From Atlantibacter sp032062175 (lineage in GTDB: Bacteria > Pseudomonadota > Gammaproteobacteria > Enterobacterales > Enterobacteriaceae): DNA of 64,000 nt. The position numbers were made by a program, and so were the translations under genes. Location: assembly GCF_032062175.1 (NCBI RefSeq), contig NZ_DAMBQK010000018.1:1-64000 (forward strand), read 5' to 3'. The notes under the pieces were generated by a model. It ran no database searches. It had not been told where the DNA came from and worked only from the letters and a program-made list of their open reading frames with translations. Each line of letters opens with the position of its first letter. Positions within the stretch are counted from its first letter, which is position 1. Shown piece after piece: positions 23,873 through 33,245 of the stretch.

Positions 23873-24808
23873 ATGGCTAACCCGCTCTATCAAAAACATA
23901 TTATTTCCATCAACGATCTGGATCGTGAAGAGCTGGAACTGGTGCTGGCAACCGCCGCGCGCCTGAAAGCAAATCCGCAACCTGAACTGTTGAAGCATAA
24001 AGTGGTCGCCAGTTGCTTCTTTGAAGCCTCTACCCGCACCCGTCTCTCGTTCGAAACCTCAATTCACCGCCTGGGCGCGTCGGTGGTTGGCTTTTCGGAC
24101 AGCAGCAACACGTCGCTGGGCAAAAAAGGTGAAACGCTGGCTGACACCATTTCGGTGATCAGCACCTACGTGGATGCGATTGTGATGCGCCACCCGCAGG
24201 AAGGCGCGGCGCGCCTCGCCACCGAGTTTTCCGGCGGCATTCCGGTGTTGAACGCGGGTGACGGCGCGAACCAGCATCCAACCCAGACGCTGCTCGATCT
24301 GTTTACCATCCAGGAAACCCAGGGACGACTGGAAAACTTAAACATCGCTATGGTGGGCGATCTGAAATATGGTCGCACGGTGCATTCTCTCGCCCAGGCG
24401 CTGGCGAAATTCAATGGCAACCACTTTTACTTTATCGCCCCGGAAGCGCTGGCTATGCCGCAGTACATCCTCGATATGCTGGATGAAAAAGGTATCGCCT
24501 GGAGCCTGCACGACGCTATCGACGACGTGGTGCGCGAAGTAGACATCCTTTATATGACCCGCGTGCAGAAAGAGCGTCTCGACCCGTCGGAATACGCCAA
24601 CGTGAAAGCGCAATTTATCCTGCGCGCCGCCGACCTCAACGGTGCCCGCAGCAATATGAAAGTCCTGCACCCGCTGCCGCGTATTGATGAGATCACCACC
24701 GATGTGGATAAAACGCCGCACGCCTGGTATTTCCAGCAGGCCGGAAACGGCATTTTCGCTCGCCAGGCTCTGCTGGCGCTGGTTCTCAATCACGATTTAG
24801 CGCTGTAA
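23873..24808 (+). CDS. pyrB: Aspartate carbamoyltransferase catalytic chain
   Basis: The 311-residue catalytic subunit makes carbamoyl aspartate, the first committed step of pyrimidine synthesis. It forms trimers within the ATCase dodecamer. The carbamoyl-phosphate loop is EASTRTRLSFE (about 50-60), followed by the mobile SSNTSLGKKGE loop with its lysine. The start MANPLYQKH after AAGGAGAGAG matches E. coli. An earlier in-frame ATG at 23801 lies inside the leader and is not used. It is followed 13 bases later by pyrI. Confidence 0.97.
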   Translation: MANPLYQKHIISINDLDREELELVLATAARLKANPQPELLKHKVVASCFFEASTRTRLSFETSIHRLGASVVGFSDSSNTSLGKKGETLADTISVISTYVDAIVMRHPQEGAARLATEFSGGIPVLNAGDGANQHPTQTLLDLFTIQETQGRLENLNIAMVGDLKYGRTVHSLAQALAKFNGNHFYFIAPEALAMPQYILDMLDEKGIAWSLHDAIDDVVREVDILYMTRVQKERLDPSEYANVKAQFILRAADLNGARSNMKVLHPLPRIDEITTDVDKTPHAWYFQQAGNGIFARQALLALVLNHDLAL

Positions 24809-24821
24809 GAAGGAGATGAAC

Positions 24822-25286
24822 ATGACTCACGATAATAAACTCCAGGTAGAAGCCATCAGCCGTGGCACCGTCATCGACCATATCCCGGCGCAGGTGGGCT
24901 TTAAGCTTCTTACGCTGTTCAAACTGACTGAGACCGATCAGCGCATTACCATCGGCCTGAACCTGCCGTCCGGCGAAATGGGCCGCAAAGATCTGATCAA
25001 AATCGAAAATACCTTCCTGACTGATGAGCAGGTCAACCAGCTGGCGCTGTACGCGCCTGAGGCTACCGTTAACCGCATCGATAATTATGAAGTGGTGGGT
25101 AAGAGCCGTCCGAGCCTGCCTGGGCGGATTGAGAAAGTGCTGGTCTGCCCGAACAGTAACTGCATCAGCCGCGCCGAGCCGGTGGCGTCCAGCTTTAGCG
25201 TCAAAAAACGCGCTGACGATATCGCGCTGAAGTGTAAATACTGTGAGAAAGAGTTCTCGCACCATGTGGTGCTGGCGGACGGCTAA
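24822..25286 (+). CDS. pyrI: Aspartate carbamoyltransferase regulatory chain
   Basis: The 154-residue regulatory subunit binds CTP or ATP in its N-terminal allosteric domain and contacts PyrB through a C-terminal zinc domain. The four zinc cysteines are visible: Cys in VCPNSNC (two) and CKYCEKEF (two). I chose ATG 24822, with an AGGAG six bases upstream, because the ATG at 24816 abuts that same ribosome-binding site. E. coli PyrI has 153 residues. It is co-transcribed with pyrB. Confidence 0.97.
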   Translation: MTHDNKLQVEAISRGTVIDHIPAQVGFKLLTLFKLTETDQRITIGLNLPSGEMGRKDLIKIENTFLTDEQVNQLALYAPEATVNRIDNYEVVGKSRPSLPGRIEKVLVCPNSNCISRAEPVASSFSVKKRADDIALKCKYCEKEFSHHVVLADG

Positions 25287-25373
25287 CGCGCTGACCGACA
25301 ATAACAAACCTGTACCTTGAGGGTTGCCGGGGTATACTGTGCCCTCTTACCGCTGACAATTTCAGGAGAAACT

Positions 25374-25760
25374 ATGTCCCGCACTATCGCGACGGAAAAT
25401 GCGCCCGCAGCTATCGGCCCTTATGTTCAGGGCGTAGATCTTGGCAGTATGATCATCACCTCCGGTCAGATCCCGGTGGACCCAAAAACCGGCACGGTTT
25501 CTGATGATGTCTCTGCACAAGCGCGTCAGTCTCTGGAAAACGTGAAAGCTATCGTTGAAGCCGCTGGCCTTAAAGTGGGCGATATTGTGAAAACCACCGT
25601 TTTCGTGAAGGATCTGAATGATTTCGCCACCGTTAACGCCACCTATGAAGCGTTCTTCACCGAACATAACGCGACCTTCCCGGCACGTTCCTGCGTGGAA
25701 GTGGCCCGTCTGCCGAAAGACGTGAAGATTGAGATTGAAGCGATTGCGGTTCGTCGCTAA
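25374..25760 (+). CDS. ridA: 2-iminobutanoate/2-iminopropanoate deaminase RidA
   Basis: The 128-residue trimeric enzyme hydrolyses reactive enamine/imine intermediates released by PLP enzymes such as threonine dehydratase. It begins MSRTIATENAPAAIGPY and has the catalytic arginine in PARSCVEVARLP near 105. The ATG at 25374 has a CAGGAGAAAC ribosome-binding site. It follows pyrI by 87 bp, where a TATACT-like sequence (25333-25338) suggests its own promoter. The E. coli order pyrI-ridA-mgtA is kept. Confidence 0.96.
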   Translation: MSRTIATENAPAAIGPYVQGVDLGSMIITSGQIPVDPKTGTVSDDVSAQARQSLENVKAIVEAAGLKVGDIVKTTVFVKDLNDFATVNATYEAFFTEHNATFPARSCVEVARLPKDVKIEIEAIAVRR

Positions 25761-25785
25761 TTTTTCAGCGCGTTGAAATGAAAAA

Positions 25786-25809
25786 GCCAGTCTTGCGACT
25801 GGCTTTTTT
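25786..25809. terminator. Bidirectional terminator between ridA and mgtA
   Basis: GCCAGTC-TTGC-GACTGGC is flanked by AAAAA on the left and TTTTTT on the right, so it can end transcription of ridA on the plus strand and mgtA on the minus strand. Confidence 0.9.
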
Positions 25810-25813
25810 GTTA

Positions 25814-28528
25814 TTACTGCCACCCATACCGGCGCACATAAAATCCTTTCACCATTTGGGTTAGCGTCATATACCCCAACAAAATCCCTGCCAGCCACGG
25901 GAAGTAGCTCAGCGGCAGCGCCTGGAGTTGCAGGTAAGGCGCCAGCGACGAGAACGGCAGCACAATACCCACTACCATAATAATCAGCGTCATCACCATT
26001 AATGGCCACGCGGCGCGGCTCTGGATAAACGGTACCCGGCGGGTACGGATCATGTGCACGATTAAGGTTTGGGACAGTAAGCCCACCACAAACCAGCCGG
26101 ACTGGAACAGGGTTTGCGCTTCCGGCACGTTGGCCTTAAATACCCACCACATAACGCAGAACGTCAGGATGTCGAAGATAGAACTGATCGGCCCAAAGAA
26201 GATCATAAAGCGTCCGATATCCGCTGGGTTCCAGCGCTGCGGTTTTTCGATCTGGTCGTCGTCGACGTTATCGAACGGGATCGCCACCTGAGACACATCG
26301 TACAGCAGGTTCTGGATCAGTAAGTGCATCGGCAGCATCGGCAGGAATGGCAGGAAAGCGCTCGCTACAAGTACGCTGAACACGTTACCGAAGTTCGAAC
26401 TGGCGGTCATTTTGATGTACTTGAGCATATTGGCGAAGGTGCGGCGCCCTTCAATAACGCCCTCTTCCAGCACCATCAGGCTCTTTTCCAGCAGAATGAT
26501 GTCCGCCGCTTCGCGGGCGATATCCACCGCGCCGTCCACGGAGATGCCAATATCCGCCGCCCGCAGCGCAGGCGCGTCGTTGATGCCGTCGCCCATAAAG
26601 CCCACTACGTGCCCTTCCTCGCGCAGCAAGCGCACGATGCGTTCTTTATGCAGCGGCGTCAGGCGGGCAAACAGCGTTGTGCGCAACGCAAGCTGCGCCA
26701 GCTCCTTGTCGCTTAACGGTTCGATTTCGCTGCCCACCACCGGGCGGCCCGGATTGAGCCCCACTTCGTGGCACACTTTAGCCGCCACCAGCTCGCTGTC
26801 GCCGGTCAGGATCTTGACGGTGATCCCGCTCTCTTTCAGCGCTTTTAACGCCGGCGCGGTGGTCTCTTTCGGCGGATCGAGGAATGCAATGTAGCCTTCA
26901 AGGATCAGATCCGATTCATCCACCCGGCCGTAGTCTTCGCTTCTGGCAGGCAGCGCTTTGCTGGCAACAGCCACCACGCGCAGGCCCTGACGGTTAAGGT
27001 TGTCGGTCACTTTACGGATGCGTTGCAGCATGCTGTCGCACAGCGGCGCGATCTCCTGGCCGTGGCGCACCAGCGTACAGACATCAAGGATCTCCTGTAG
27101 CGCGCCTTTGCAGATCAGCTGATGGGTATCTTCGTTTTCCGCGACCACCACTGACATACGGCGGCGCTCGAAATCAAACGGGATTTCATCTACTTTGCGC
27201 CAGCGCGCCGACAGCTCCAGCGCTTCCGGCGCATCCACGCCTTCCAGCACGGCGGTATCCAGCAGGTTTTTCAGCCCGGTTTGATAATGGCTGTTGAGCC
27301 ACGCGCTGCGCAGTACGCGCTGGCTGACGCGGCCAAACACATCGGTATGATTCTCTAAAGCAATTTTATCCTGGGTGAGCGTCCCGGTTTTATCGGTGCA
27401 CAGGATGTCCATAGCGCCGAAGTTCTGAATGGCGTCCAGATGCTTGACGATCACTTTTTGCTTAGACAGCTTAACCGCGCCGCGCGCCAAGGTAGACGTA
27501 ACGATCATCGGCAGCATTTCCGGGGTTAACCCCACCGCCACCGACAGCGCAAACAGCGCCGCTTCCCACCAGTCGCCTTTGGTGAAGCCGTTGATCAACA
27601 GCACCACCGGCACCATCACCAGCATAAAGCGGATCAGCAGCATACTGACGCGGCTGATGCCCTGCTGGAAAGCGTTCGGCTCGCTCTGCTGCTCATTCAC
27701 GCGCCCGGCCAGTTGACCAAACCAGGTGCCGCCACCAGTGGCAATCACCATCGCCTGCGCGGTGCCGCTGACCACGGTCGTGCCCATAAAGCACAGGTTG
27801 TCGCACTCAAGTGGGTTTTTCTGGTCGGGGTGGCGGGTCTGGGCCTGTTTTTCTACCGGTAAAGATTCACCGGTTAACGAGGCCTGGGCGATAAACAGAT
27901 CGCGCGCTTTCATGACCCGCAGATCGGCGGGGATCATATCTCCCGCCGCCAGTTTGACGATATCGCCCGGCACCAGTTGGTCGATGGGCAATTCCATCCA
28001 CTGGCATTCGCCTTTGTCATTCACCACCCGCAGCACGGTGGCGGTATTGCTGACCATCGCTTTTAGCGCGTCCGCCGCTTTGGTGGAGCGCGCTTCCTGA
28101 ACGAAGTTCAGCAGCGTCGAGATGCCCACCATCAGCGCGATAATCCCCGCGCCGAACAGATCGTCTTCGGTGGCGTAAGAAAGAATGCCCAGCGCCGTCA
28201 ACAGCAGATTGAACGGATTGCGATAGCAGTTCCACAAATGCAGATACCAGGGCGCAGGACGCTGCGCCGGGATCTGGTTCGGCCCGTGTTGTTCACGCGC
28301 ATCCTCCACTTCCCGGAGGCTGAGTCCTTCCGGATGGCTGGAAAAGACGCGCCATAGTTCGGCCTCATCCATCCGCGATACCGACAGGCACTGTTCGGTT
28401 AACGTGGCGGGCAGCGTTTCCTGACGCCACACGTTGCCTTCCGGCAGCGGATCGCGCTGTACCAGACGACGGGGAAGATGACGGTTCAACTGCGCGAGCA
28501 ACTGCCGGGTGAAGTTTTTAAACAGCAT
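25814..28528 (-). CDS. mgtA: Magnesium-importing P-type ATPase MgtA
   Basis: The 904-residue P3-type ATPase imports magnesium across the inner membrane. Ten membrane helices are expected. The actuator motif is TGES (219-222), the phosphorylated aspartate is Asp379 in CTDKTGT, and the hinge motif GDGINDAPAL is conserved. The N-terminus is basic (MLFKNFTRQLLAQLNRHLPRR). The ATG at 28528 (after AGGGAC) fits E. coli and Salmonella MgtA; the frame is open 33 codons upstream, inside the leader. The PhoP box, long leader and MgtL peptide upstream predict induction in low magnesium. Confidence 0.96.
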   Translation of the reverse strand: MLFKNFTRQLLAQLNRHLPRRLVQRDPLPEGNVWRQETLPATLTEQCLSVSRMDEAELWRVFSSHPEGLSLREVEDAREQHGPNQIPAQRPAPWYLHLWNCYRNPFNLLLTALGILSYATEDDLFGAGIIALMVGISTLLNFVQEARSTKAADALKAMVSNTATVLRVVNDKGECQWMELPIDQLVPGDIVKLAAGDMIPADLRVMKARDLFIAQASLTGESLPVEKQAQTRHPDQKNPLECDNLCFMGTTVVSGTAQAMVIATGGGTWFGQLAGRVNEQQSEPNAFQQGISRVSMLLIRFMLVMVPVVLLINGFTKGDWWEAALFALSVAVGLTPEMLPMIVTSTLARGAVKLSKQKVIVKHLDAIQNFGAMDILCTDKTGTLTQDKIALENHTDVFGRVSQRVLRSAWLNSHYQTGLKNLLDTAVLEGVDAPEALELSARWRKVDEIPFDFERRRMSVVVAENEDTHQLICKGALQEILDVCTLVRHGQEIAPLCDSMLQRIRKVTDNLNRQGLRVVAVASKALPARSEDYGRVDESDLILEGYIAFLDPPKETTAPALKALKESGITVKILTGDSELVAAKVCHEVGLNPGRPVVGSEIEPLSDKELAQLALRTTLFARLTPLHKERIVRLLREEGHVVGFMGDGINDAPALRAADIGISVDGAVDIAREAADIILLEKSLMVLEEGVIEGRRTFANMLKYIKMTASSNFGNVFSVLVASAFLPFLPMLPMHLLIQNLLYDVSQVAIPFDNVDDDQIEKPQRWNPADIGRFMIFFGPISSIFDILTFCVMWWVFKANVPEAQTLFQSGWFVVGLLSQTLIVHMIRTRRVPFIQSRAAWPLMVMTLIIMVVGIVLPFSSLAPYLQLQALPLSYFPWLAGILLGYMTLTQMVKGFYVRRYGWQ

Positions 28529-28767
28529 AAAAGTCCCTCTACGCCTCAATCCTGAGGCGCTGCTGGGCTGCCAGAATGGCAGGCACAAATTTTTGCAGGG
28601 ACGACGTTGCGCCACTGCCTTACACATCCGGTAAAGCAGCGACTAAAAAGGCGTGCTTACCGGAACAACGTTCCCGTTAAAGGAAGCGGGGTGGGATCGG
28701 GATCCATGGGGCCTCCGGTAAAATCAAGAGATACGTGCGCGTTAAAACCGCACGGTGAATGTTGAGC
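28529..28767 (-). ncRNA. mgtA 5' leader, magnesium- and proline-responsive
   Basis: About 239 bases separate the predicted transcription start from mgtA, similar to the long E. coli and Salmonella leaders. It contains the mgtL leader gene. In those species the leader switches between structures that allow or stop transcription into mgtA according to magnesium and to translation of proline-rich MgtL. I did not model the fold, so the assignment rests on position and on MgtL. Confidence 0.7.
28657..28707 (-). CDS. mgtL: mgtA leader peptide MgtL
   Basis: The 16-codon frame encodes MDPDPTPLPLTGTLFR, clearly related to E. coli MgtL (17 residues, starting MEPDPTPLP). Four prolines in its first nine residues allow ribosome slowing when proline-charged tRNA is scarce, which changes the leader fold and raises mgtA transcription. 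A GAGGC ribosome-binding stretch precedes the ATG. Confidence 0.88.
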   Translation of the reverse strand: MDPDPTPLPLTGTLFR

Positions 28768-28773
28768 GGCGTC

Positions 28774-28808
28774 ACTATAGCGCCAGTGACATAAACCAAA
28801 CGTAAACC
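28774..28808 (-). promoter_or_regulatory. PhoP box and promoter of mgtA
   Basis: On the minus strand two GGTTTA hexamers are separated by five bases (28792-28808), the PhoP consensus direct repeat. Twelve bases downstream is a -10 element TATAGT (28774-28779), the spacing of PhoP-activated promoters. Transcription should start near 28767. Confidence 0.92.
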
Positions 28809-28886
28809 AGATTTTGCTCATTGTTCCGCGGTTGGTTAGCATTAAGGTCGTTTAACCACTTTTTCGATACACAACAGGCGACAGGG

Positions 28887-29834
28887 ATGCAAAACCGGCT
28901 GACCATTAAAGACATTGCGCGCTTAAGCGGCGTGGGCAAATCCACTGTATCGCGCGTCCTCAATAATGAGAGTGGCGTCAGCGAGCGCACCCGCGAGCGC
29001 GTTGAGGCGGTGATGCGCCAGCAGGGTTTTTCCCCTTCCCGTTCCGCGCGCGCCATGCGCGGCCAGAGCGACAAAGTGGTGGCGATTATCGTCACCCGCC
29101 TGGATTCCCTGTCTGAAAACCTCGCTGTCCAGACCATGCTCCCCTGCCTGTATGAGCAGGGTTATGACCCGATCATGATGGAAAGCCAGTTCTCCCCGGC
29201 GCGGGTGGAAGAGCATTTGCGCATTCTGCGCCAGCGCAATATCGACGGCGTGATCCTGTTTGGATTTACCGGTATTGATGAGTCCCTGTTGGCCCCGTGG
29301 CGATCGATGCTGGTGCTGATGGCGCGAGATGCGGCGGGTTTTACCTCGGTATGTTACGACGATGAAGGCGCAATCCAGATCCTGATGGCGCGCTTGTATC
29401 AGCAGGGCCATCGCCATATCAGCTACCTCGGCGTCCCGCACAGCGATGTCACCACCGGACTGCGCCGCCATCACTCTTATCTGGCGTTTTGCGAGGCCCA
29501 TAACCTGACGCCCCGCGCCGCGCTGCCGGGCCTGGCGATGAAACAGGGCTATGAACACGTCTCCGACGTGCTGCACGACGACACCACCGCGCTGGTGTGC
29601 GCCACGGATACGCTGGCCATCGGTGCCAGTAAGTTTTTACAGCAGCATCACCCGAAGCCTATCCAGCTTGCCAGCGTCGGCAATACGCCGCTGTTAACGT
29701 TCCTGCACCCGGAGATCATCACCGTCGATCCTGGTTACGCTGAAGCCGGACGCCAGGCGGCATTGCAGTTGATCGCCCAGATCACGTCAGGCAGCGATCC
29801 TCAGCAGATCGTCATTCCCTCCTCGCTGATCTAA
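28887..29834 (+). CDS. treR: Trehalose operon repressor TreR
   Basis: The 315-residue LacI-family repressor has an N-terminal helix-turn-helix (LTIKDIARLSGVGKSTVSRVLNN, residues 4-27 or so) and a periplasmic-binding-like effector domain. In E. coli it binds trehalose 6-phosphate as inducer and represses treBC. The ATG at 28887 gives exactly the E. coli length; the frame is open upstream without homology. It is divergent from mgtA and precedes treB by 126 bp, where its operator lies. Confidence 0.95.
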   Translation: MQNRLTIKDIARLSGVGKSTVSRVLNNESGVSERTRERVEAVMRQQGFSPSRSARAMRGQSDKVVAIIVTRLDSLSENLAVQTMLPCLYEQGYDPIMMESQFSPARVEEHLRILRQRNIDGVILFGFTGIDESLLAPWRSMLVLMARDAAGFTSVCYDDEGAIQILMARLYQQGHRHISYLGVPHSDVTTGLRRHHSYLAFCEAHNLTPRAALPGLAMKQGYEHVSDVLHDDTTALVCATDTLAIGASKFLQQHHPKPIQLASVGNTPLLTFLHPEIITVDPGYAEAGRQAALQLIAQITSGSDPQQIVIPSSLI

Positions 29835-29874
29835 GCCGTCAGAACGACGATTTGTGTGATCGCGGCTTCGTTTC

Positions 29875-29886
29875 GGGAACGTTCCC
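29875..29886 (+). promoter_or_regulatory. TreR operator before treB
   Basis: The perfect 12-bp palindrome GGGAACGTTCCC lies 75 bases before treB and matches the core of the E. coli treB operator as I know it. A half-like copy, CCCGGAACG, follows at 29892-29900. A TGTGA half-site at 29855-29859 hints at CRP but lacks a good second half. Confidence 0.85.
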
Positions 29887-29960
29887 ATTTTCCCGGAACG
29901 CAAGAATGTTTACCCTTGCCGTCACTTCTACCGCTTCCTCTTTCTCCGCCATGAGGCTTC

Positions 29961-31382
29961 ATGATGAGCAAAGTTAAACAACAGGAAATTGATCGGCTGA
30001 TCGAGCTGGTGGGCGGACGCGAGAATATCGCGACCGTAACCCACTGCATTACTCGTCTGCGCTTTGTGCTGAATAACCCGGCGAAAGCCGATCCGAAAGC
30101 CATTGAAACCCTGCCGATGGTCAAAGGCTGTTTCACTAACGCCGGGCAGTTTCAGGTGGTGATTGGCACCAACGTCGGGGATTACTACCAGGCGCTGATC
30201 GCCACCAGCGGCCACAGCTCGGCGAATAAAGAGCAGGCCAAACAAGCGGCGCGCGCCAATATGAAATGGCACGAGCAGTTGATCTCGCACTTCGCGGAGA
30301 TCTTCTTCCCACTGCTGCCCGCGCTGATCAGCGGCGGTTTGATCCTCGGCTTTCGCAATGTGATCGGCGATGTGCCGATGAGCAACGGCCAGACCCTGGC
30401 GCAAATGCATCCGTCGCTGCAAGCCATCTATGACTTCCTGTGGCTGATCGGCGAGGCGATTTTCTTCTATCTGCCGGTGGGGATCTGCTGGTCGGCGGTG
30501 CGCAAAATGGGCGGCACGCCGATCCTCGGGATTGTGCTTGGCGTCACCCTGGTTTCTCCGCAGTTGATGAATGCCTATTTGCTGGGCACCCAGGTGCCGG
30601 AAGTGTGGAACTTCGGGCTGTTTACCATCGCCAAAGTAGGCTATCAGGCCCAGGTGATCCCGGCGCTGCTGGCAGGCCTGGCGCTTGGGTTTATCGAAAC
30701 CCGGCTGAAACGCATCGTACCCGATTATCTATACTTGGTTGTCGTGCCGGTGTGTTCGTTGATTCTGGCGGTGTTCCTGGCTCACGCGTTTATCGGCCCG
30801 CTTGGCCGCATGATCGGCGACGGCGTGGCCTGGGGTGTTAGCCATCTGATGACCGGCAGCTTCGCCCCGATTGGCGCGGCGCTGTTTGGCTTCCTGTATG
30901 CGCCGCTGGTGATCACCGGGGTGCATCAGACCACGCTCGCCATCGATATGCAGATGATCCAGAACCTCGGCGGCACGCCGGTCTGGCCGCTGATTGCGCT
31001 GTCCAACATCGCCCAGGCGTCTGCGGTGGTGGGCATTATTATCGCCAGCCGTAAACACAATGAGCGGGAGATCTCGGTCCCGGCAGCGATTTCCGCCTAT
31101 CTCGGCGTGACCGAGCCCGCCATGTACGGGATCAACCTGAAATACCGCTTCCCGATGCTGTGCGCCATGATAGGCTCCGGCCTTGCCGGGTTGCTGTGTG
31201 GACTGAGCGGCGTGATGGCTAACGGCATCGGGGTTGGCGGGCTGCCGGGCATCCTGTCGATTCAACCGCGTTACTGGGAAGTGTTTAGCCTGGCGATGCT
31301 GATTGCTATTGTCATCCCCATTGTCCTGACCACGGTGCTTTACCGTCGCAAATTCCGTCAGGGCACATTGTTAGTCGTGTAA
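29961..31382 (+). CDS. treB: Trehalose-specific PTS enzyme IIBC
   Basis: The 473-residue permease takes up trehalose and phosphorylates it to trehalose 6-phosphate, with phosphate from the glucose EIIA. The EIIB domain (1 to about 85) carries the phosphorylated cysteine in VTHCITRLRF (residue 29). The EIIC domain (about 105-470) has the membrane helices and the GVTEPAMYG substrate loop. Two adjacent ATG codons are possible starts, giving one residue of difference. It is followed by treC after 39 bases. Confidence 0.96.
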   Translation: MMSKVKQQEIDRLIELVGGRENIATVTHCITRLRFVLNNPAKADPKAIETLPMVKGCFTNAGQFQVVIGTNVGDYYQALIATSGHSSANKEQAKQAARANMKWHEQLISHFAEIFFPLLPALISGGLILGFRNVIGDVPMSNGQTLAQMHPSLQAIYDFLWLIGEAIFFYLPVGICWSAVRKMGGTPILGIVLGVTLVSPQLMNAYLLGTQVPEVWNFGLFTIAKVGYQAQVIPALLAGLALGFIETRLKRIVPDYLYLVVVPVCSLILAVFLAHAFIGPLGRMIGDGVAWGVSHLMTGSFAPIGAALFGFLYAPLVITGVHQTTLAIDMQMIQNLGGTPVWPLIALSNIAQASAVVGIIIASRKHNEREISVPAAISAYLGVTEPAMYGINLKYRFPMLCAMIGSGLAGLLCGLSGVMANGIGVGGLPGILSIQPRYWEVFSLAMLIAIVIPIVLTTVLYRRKFRQGTLLVV

Positions 31383-31421
31383 CTCAGGTTCCGGGTTCTA
31401 TCAACTTAAGCAGGTAAGGTT

Positions 31422-33080
31422 ATGACAGCGACGCCTCCCTGGTGGCAACACGGGGTTATCTATCAAATTTATCCAAAGAGCTTTCAGGACACCACGGGCA
31501 GCGGCACCGGCGATTTAGCCGGTGTCACCCGGCGGCTCGACTACCTGAAAACCCTCGGCGTGGACGCCATCTGGCTGACCCCGTTCTATATCTCGCCTCA
31601 GGTGGACAACGGTTATGACGTGGCAAACTACACCGCCATCGACCCGACCTACGGCACGCTGGATGATTTTGACCGGCTGGTGGCGGAAGCCCACGATCGG
31701 GGCATTCGGATTATCCTCGACATGGTGTTTAACCATACCTCCACCCAGCATGACTGGTTTCACCAGGCCGTGAAGCCGCAGAGCCCGTATCGCCAGTTTT
31801 ATATCTGGCGCGACGGCACACCGGACGTGGCCCCTACCAACTGGCGTTCGAAGTTTGGCGGCAGCGCCTGGCGCTGGCATGTGGAGAGCGGCCAGTACTA
31901 TCTGCACCTGTTCGCGCCGGAACAGGCGGATCTCAACTGGGAAAACCCGCAGGTGCGCGCGGAATTAAAAAAAGTGTGCGAGTTTTGGGCCGATCGCGGC
32001 GTGGATGGTTTGCGGCTCGATGTCATTAATCTGGTCTCTAAATCCCAGGATTTTACCGACGATATCGACGGCGGCGATGGGCGTTGTTTTTATACCGACG
32101 GCCCGCGCATCCACGAGTTTTTGCAGGAATTCAGCCGGGATGTGTTTATCCCGCGCGGCCTGATGACCGTGGGCGAGATGTCCTCCACCACCCTGGCGCA
32201 CTGCCAGCAATACGCCGCGCTGGATGGCGGCGAGCTGTCGATGACCTTTAACTTCCACCATTTGAAAGTCGATTACCCCGGCGGGCTGAAATGGACGCTG
32301 GCGGCTCCCGACTACGTGGCGCTGAAGGCCATTTTCCGCCACTGGCAGCAGGGAATGCACAACATTGCCTGGAATGCGCTGTTCTGGTGTAACCACGATC
32401 AGCCGCGCATTGTGTCGCGCTTCGGCGACGAAGGCGAACTGCGCGTTCCGGCGGCAAAAATGCTGGCAATGGCGCTGCACGGGATGCAGGGCACGCCCTA
32501 TATCTTCCAGGGCGAAGAGCTGGGCATGACCAACCCGCATTTCGCGCGCATCACCGACTATCGCGATGTGGAAAGCCATAACATGTTCGCCGAACTGCGC
32601 GCCCAGGGGCGCAAACCCGAAGAGCTGTTGGCCATCCTTGCCGCAAAATCACGCGATAATAGCCGCACGCCGATGCAGTGGGATTCCAGTGAACATGCAG
32701 GCTTCACCCGCGGTAAACCGTGGATCGGCCTGTGCGATAACGTTGACACCATCAACGCTGAAAACGCGCAGGCGGACCCGGATTCGGTGTTTCATGCCTA
32801 TCGCAAGCTGATCCAGTTGCGTAAAGCCTGGCCGATTTTTACCTGGGGCAACTACCACGATTTGCTGCCGGATCACCCGTTTTTATGGTGCTATCGCCGT
32901 GAATGGCAGGGCCAGCAATTGATGGTGGTCGCGAACCTGAGCCGGGAAAATCAATGGTGGATGCCGGAAAAAATCGACGGCAGTTGGGAAGTGCTGATAA
33001 GCAACTACCCGGACGCCTGCCCGGTTCCCACGGAAACGACGCTACGCCCGTTTGAAGCCGTTTACTGGCTCCAGCATTAA
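31422..33080 (+). CDS. treC: Trehalose-6-phosphate hydrolase TreC
   Basis: The 552-residue family GH13 enzyme splits trehalose 6-phosphate into glucose and glucose 6-phosphate in the cytoplasm. The N-terminus WWQHGVIYQIYPKSFQD, the catalytic aspartate in DGLRLDVINLV near 200, and the acid/base glutamate in TVGEMSS are typical. It is the distal gene of the treBC operon and ends at a strong terminator. Confidence 0.97.
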   Translation: MTATPPWWQHGVIYQIYPKSFQDTTGSGTGDLAGVTRRLDYLKTLGVDAIWLTPFYISPQVDNGYDVANYTAIDPTYGTLDDFDRLVAEAHDRGIRIILDMVFNHTSTQHDWFHQAVKPQSPYRQFYIWRDGTPDVAPTNWRSKFGGSAWRWHVESGQYYLHLFAPEQADLNWENPQVRAELKKVCEFWADRGVDGLRLDVINLVSKSQDFTDDIDGGDGRCFYTDGPRIHEFLQEFSRDVFIPRGLMTVGEMSSTTLAHCQQYAALDGGELSMTFNFHHLKVDYPGGLKWTLAAPDYVALKAIFRHWQQGMHNIAWNALFWCNHDQPRIVSRFGDEGELRVPAAKMLAMALHGMQGTPYIFQGEELGMTNPHFARITDYRDVESHNMFAELRAQGRKPEELLAILAAKSRDNSRTPMQWDSSEHAGFTRGKPWIGLCDNVDTINAENAQADPDSVFHAYRKLIQLRKAWPIFTWGNYHDLLPDHPFLWCYRREWQGQQLMVVANLSRENQWWMPEKIDGSWEVLISNYPDACPVPTETTLRPFEAVYWLQH

Positions 33081-33086
33081 CCTAAA

Positions 33087-33118
33087 ACCGGAGGCCAGTG
33101 TGCCTCCGGTTAATTTTT
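33087..33118 (+). terminator. Terminator of treBC
   Basis: ACCGGAGGC-CAGTGT-GCCTCCGGT is followed by TAATTTTT, seven bases after the treC stop codon. Confidence 0.9.
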
Positions 33119-33200
33119 CGCCATGATTTTTATCGATTTATCTGAAATTTAAATTTCCTCGCCGCGTGTTGCCCATCATTGCAGCCACCAAAATTTTACC

Positions 33201-33245
33201 TTGTTCTACATCAAAGAAATCTCAAACATCTTTGATGCAAATCAC
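33201..33245 (+). promoter_or_regulatory. Two FNR boxes upstream of nrdDG
   Basis: TTGTT-CTAC-ATCAA (33201-33214) and TTGAT-GCAA-ATCAC (33232-33245) each match nine of ten informative bases of TTGAT-N4-ATCAA. Two FNR sites are known for E. coli nrdDG, where FNR activates the operon without oxygen. The second overlaps the first NrdR box by four bases. Confidence 0.75.

Noticed and set aside
28662..28675. GGAAC-AAC-GTTCCC resembling a TreR operator inside mgtL
   Set aside because: The half-sites are three bases further apart than in the treB operator, and the bases are explained by the mgtL codons and leader fold.
29851..29866. CRP site upstream of treB
   Set aside because: Only one half (TGTGA) fits; the second half (CTTCG) is too far from consensus to call.
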